Source: Chloroflexota bacterium
GTDB taxonomy: Bacteria > Chloroflexota > Dehalococcoidia > Lucifugimonadales > Lucifugimonadaceae
Length of the DNA: 64,000 nt
Direction: 5' to 3'
Assembly (NCBI GenBank): GCA_027624075.1
Contig: JAQBUH010000004.1
Location: forward strand, 52,440-116,439
Shown: piece by piece, positions 61,935 to 64,000 of the stretch
Layout: each line of letters starts with the position of its first letter
Numbering within the stretch: the stretch's first letter is position 1
Translations under genes and position numbers: made by a program
Notes under the pieces: model-generated
Seen by the model: the letters and a program-made list of their open reading frames with translations, nothing else
Told to the model about the DNA's origin: nothing
Database searches by the model: none

Positions 61935-62645
61935 TTACCAGGCGGGCTTTCCGGAGCTCCAGCCCCAGTTGTCTGGCGGCCAGATATTGCGGCCAACGCG
62001 CCTGCCAGTGCTTGCGGCACGCCGTGGCTCGTCATACCAGTCCTTGACCGTGGCCTGCCATTTCTTGATATGCGGCGTCTCCCTGTGGTAGTCAAACGCG
62101 GCGGGGTTCACGTACACCTCGTACAGGTATAGCTCGCCCGGATCGTTCACGTTCTGGTACACGTCGAAGCGCAGGCACCCGGGCTCTTCATGGGTTGAGC
62201 CAATGCCGTCGAGCGCAACAGCCTCGATGAACTGGTCGACGCGCTCCGCTTGCACATACTGCGGAGCATGAATCACATGGAGGGAACTGCCTGAGAAGTA
62301 CGCGTGGTCCACCGCGCCTTCGGCCCTCACGGCGTCCCAACTGGCATCTCCTCGCGGGTAAACGGGGCGGCAGAAGGAGACGTCAACAGCGCCGTCGAAC
62401 ATGTCACGCACCTGGCTGTCCCACTCTTTGAAATGCGGGTACGTCTTGTGAGCATTGAACGCCGCCTCGTCGTTGTAGACCTCAGTGAACCCGAAGAGCG
62501 TGGGGTCTCCGGCATCCTGGATGATGTCGAACCGGCGGCAGCCAAGTTCGTTGCGGACCGACCCTTCAGCATCACCTATGGAGGCTCTGATGAAGTCGTC
62601 AATCCTGTCTTTTTTCACCTTGATGCGCACCATCAGGATGTACAT
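61935..62645 (-). CDS. Protein with two ABM (antibiotic biosynthesis monooxygenase) domains
   Basis: 236 residues from ATG 62645, with GGAG six bases upstream; GTG 62657 is possible. Two ABM domains: 1-80 (YILMVRIKVKKDRIDDFIRASIGDAEGSVRNELGCRRFDIIQDAGDPTLFGFTEVYNDEAAFNAHKTYPHFKEW) and about 125-205 (VIHAPQYVQAERVDQFIEAVALDGIGSTHEEPGCLRFDVYQN...LYLYEVYVNPAAFDYHRETPHIKKW). The RFD, EVY and H...W pattern matches LsrG/YgiN-type quinol or autoinducer-related monooxygenases. The tail is Trp-rich (WPPDNWGWSSGKPAW). Fusion of two domains mimics the usual dimer. The substrate is unknown. Confidence 0.83.
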   Translation of the reverse strand: MYILMVRIKVKKDRIDDFIRASIGDAEGSVRNELGCRRFDIIQDAGDPTLFGFTEVYNDEAAFNAHKTYPHFKEWDSQVRDMFDGAVDVSFCRPVYPRGDASWDAVRAEGAVDHAYFSGSSLHVIHAPQYVQAERVDQFIEAVALDGIGSTHEEPGCLRFDVYQNVNDPGELYLYEVYVNPAAFDYHRETPHIKKWQATVKDWYDEPRRAASTGRRVGRNIWPPDNWGWSSGKPAW

Positions 62646-62878
62646 TGCAATCTCCACTGACTGTTGGGACCGGTAATTGGCCGGATCGATTCATGAGCTG
62701 ACAGGTAATGGCCAGCGGGCGGCAGTATACAGGGGGAAACAGCGCTGACGTTGAATCCACCGGTCGGCCCGAGGCGATAAAAGAGGAGTACTGCTCTCAT
62801 AAGTGGCTGCGAGCGGCTGCATACTTTGGCTGGGATTCGCAGGAACGGAAACATTGAGCGGCATTGAGGCAAGTCCTG

Positions 62879-63913
62879 GTGAGCGAACAGAGAGTTGAGG
62901 CTGCGGTTTTACCGGGCACTCAAGCTGGCGCCGCTGTCCGCATCGAGCGGATGAGGCTTGATGTCCAGAAGCTGTGCGCGTCACCTCGCCACAGCGGTGA
63001 AGACGCTGCGACGCATCGCGGGGCGGCCAACTACATCGCAGATCAACTCCAGGCGGCGGGCTGTTCCGTTGACCTGCAAGGCTTCACGGTCCCGTCAGAG
63101 CCGGAGACGCGGCCTGGACTCAACGTAATTGGCACTTTCGAGCCAGATGTGCGCCAGGCCGGCGCCGGCGCTGGCAACACGGATTCCGCGCTCCTCATCG
63201 GCGCGCACTACGATACGGTTCCCGGCTCTCCCGGGGCCGACGACAATGCGAGCGGCGTGGCGGTCATGCTGGAGTGCGCCAGGTTGATGAGCGAGGCGAG
63301 GCGCCAGACACAGACCCGGATTCGGCGAGGCAGATCGATCATCTTTGCCGCTTTCGACGCCGAGGAGCGTCAGCCTGAGGTTGGCCTTCACGGCTCGACC
63401 GCATATGTGAATGGACTCGACGCGGCTTCCGGTGCGCCGACCATCGCAGCGGCATACATCCTGGAGATGGTCGGTTTCTCTGCGCCTCCCGGCGCTCAGA
63501 AGGTGCCTGCCGGACTCCAGCTGGCGTTCCCAAGAGCGTTCGACAGGCTCAGGGAGGAGAGGTTCGCCGGCAACTCGGTAGTCGCTATCTCAAACCGTCC
63601 TTCCCGTTCGGCAGGGCGAGCGCTGGAGAAGGCGGCGAACAGCGTGAGGGACGGAGTCGTAGTCCTGCCGATGGAGATACCGCGCTGGATGCGGGTCCCG
63701 CATAACCTGAGGCGCTCAGACCATGCGCCATTCTGGAACGCGGGCATCCCTGCGGTGATGATCGGGGACACGGCAAACTTCAGGAATCCGCACTACCACA
63801 GCGCCTCGGACACCCCTGACACTCTCGACTACGATCTGATCAGCCGTGTAGCCCGGACGGTTGCAGCGCTCTGTGTTGAGCACGTATCTGTTACCGAACG
63901 GCCCCGCCGCTAG
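62879..63913 (+). CDS. M28 family metallopeptidase
   Basis: 344 residues from GTG 62879 (GAGG nine bases upstream), with TTG 62864 as the other candidate. Zinc motifs: LLIGAHYDTVPGSPGADDNASGVA (His and bridging Asp), FAAFDAEERQ (Glu pair), ILEMVG (metal) and FRNPHYHSASDTPDTLDYDL (last His). SDHAPFWNAGIPAVM is also typical. M28 aminopeptidases or related enzymes release N-terminal residues. No clear signal peptide, so it may be cytoplasmic. Confidence 0.9.
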   Translation: MSEQRVEAAVLPGTQAGAAVRIERMRLDVQKLCASPRHSGEDAATHRGAANYIADQLQAAGCSVDLQGFTVPSEPETRPGLNVIGTFEPDVRQAGAGAGNTDSALLIGAHYDTVPGSPGADDNASGVAVMLECARLMSEARRQTQTRIRRGRSIIFAAFDAEERQPEVGLHGSTAYVNGLDAASGAPTIAAAYILEMVGFSAPPGAQKVPAGLQLAFPRAFDRLREERFAGNSVVAISNRPSRSAGRALEKAANSVRDGVVVLPMEIPRWMRVPHNLRRSDHAPFWNAGIPAVMIGDTANFRNPHYHSASDTPDTLDYDLISRVARTVAALCVEHVSVTERPRR

Positions 63914-63958
63914 ACTGCCGTCCCAGGCCGGGATTCGCCGCTCCCGCTCTCTTCGCTT

Positions 63959-64000
63959 CCGACCCCGGCCAGTGGCTCGCCGCCGACCCCGGCCAGTGGC
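63959..64000. repeat. 24-bp direct repeat at the right edge
   Basis: CCGACCCCGGCCAGTGGC occurs at 63959-63976 and again at 63983-64000, with a six-base spacer. The array starts 45 bases after the M28 gene and runs into the window edge, so more copies may follow. Confidence 0.8.

Overview
The window is about 60% GC, densely coded and bacterial. It has no phage, insertion-sequence or CRISPR signature. The gene content suggests a Chloroflexota genome, most like the Dehalococcoidia/SAR202-type marine lineages. The grounds are many stand-alone catabolic paralogues (SMP-30 lactonases, enolase superfamily, D-2-hydroxyacid dehydrogenases, phosphotriesterase, CehA/McbA hydrolase, M28 and M42 peptidases), DUF951 behind pyrF, a bifunctional-nuclease protein, TrpB2, and frequent GTG/TTG starts. 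The lineage is an inference from gene content; no marker tree was possible.

Left part (1-13300): the C-terminally truncated start of a secreted protein with a dockerin-like calcium loop; a two-domain VOC gene split by an in-frame amber codon; a PQQ-type beta-propeller lipoprotein; two SMP-30 genes separated by three 54-bp palindromic repeats; a type II haloacid dehalogenase; pyrF-DUF951; a bifunctional nuclease gene; a CTCGG x8 microsatellite; tRNA-Gln(CTG) and tRNA-Glu(CTC); an ABC exporter; and a 466-residue protein of unknown function.

Middle part (13300-29050): mostly accessory metabolism. It holds a ThDP enzyme, an M42-type peptidase, a methyltransferase, three consecutive D-2-hydroxyacid dehydrogenases, a CehA/McbA hydrolase, uppP, an enolase-superfamily dehydratase, TrpB2 and another beta-propeller protein.

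Core blocks (29100-51250): a type II fatty-acid block (HadA/HadB-like MaoC dehydratases, plsX, fabG, FabL-like enoyl reductase); a divergent A-type Fe-S carrier/YgfZ pair; a cobalamin adenosyltransferase followed by hisH-hisA-methyltransferase-hisF-HAD phosphatase-hisIE; the rplU-rpmA-rpmE-DUF1385 ribosomal block with a good sigma70-type promoter; glutamate dehydrogenase; a GT4 glycosyltransferase; a flavin reductase; an MMPL transporter overlapping a CrtC/AttH-like lipoprotein; and gyrA.

Right part (51600-64000): htpX, a PspAB-like gene and a glutamine-amidotransferase-like gene that has lost its catalytic Cys and His form a tight minus-strand operon, which is the most unusual cluster here. 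It is followed by an inositol-monophosphatase-family gene, a phosphotriesterase homologue, a thioredoxin-like lipoprotein, two overlapping ABC-2 ATPase/permease pairs, an orphan cheW with a strong terminator, a double ABM-domain protein and an M28 peptidase. Many starts are set by visible Shine-Dalgarno sequences and differ from the longest open frame; those choices are stated per gene.
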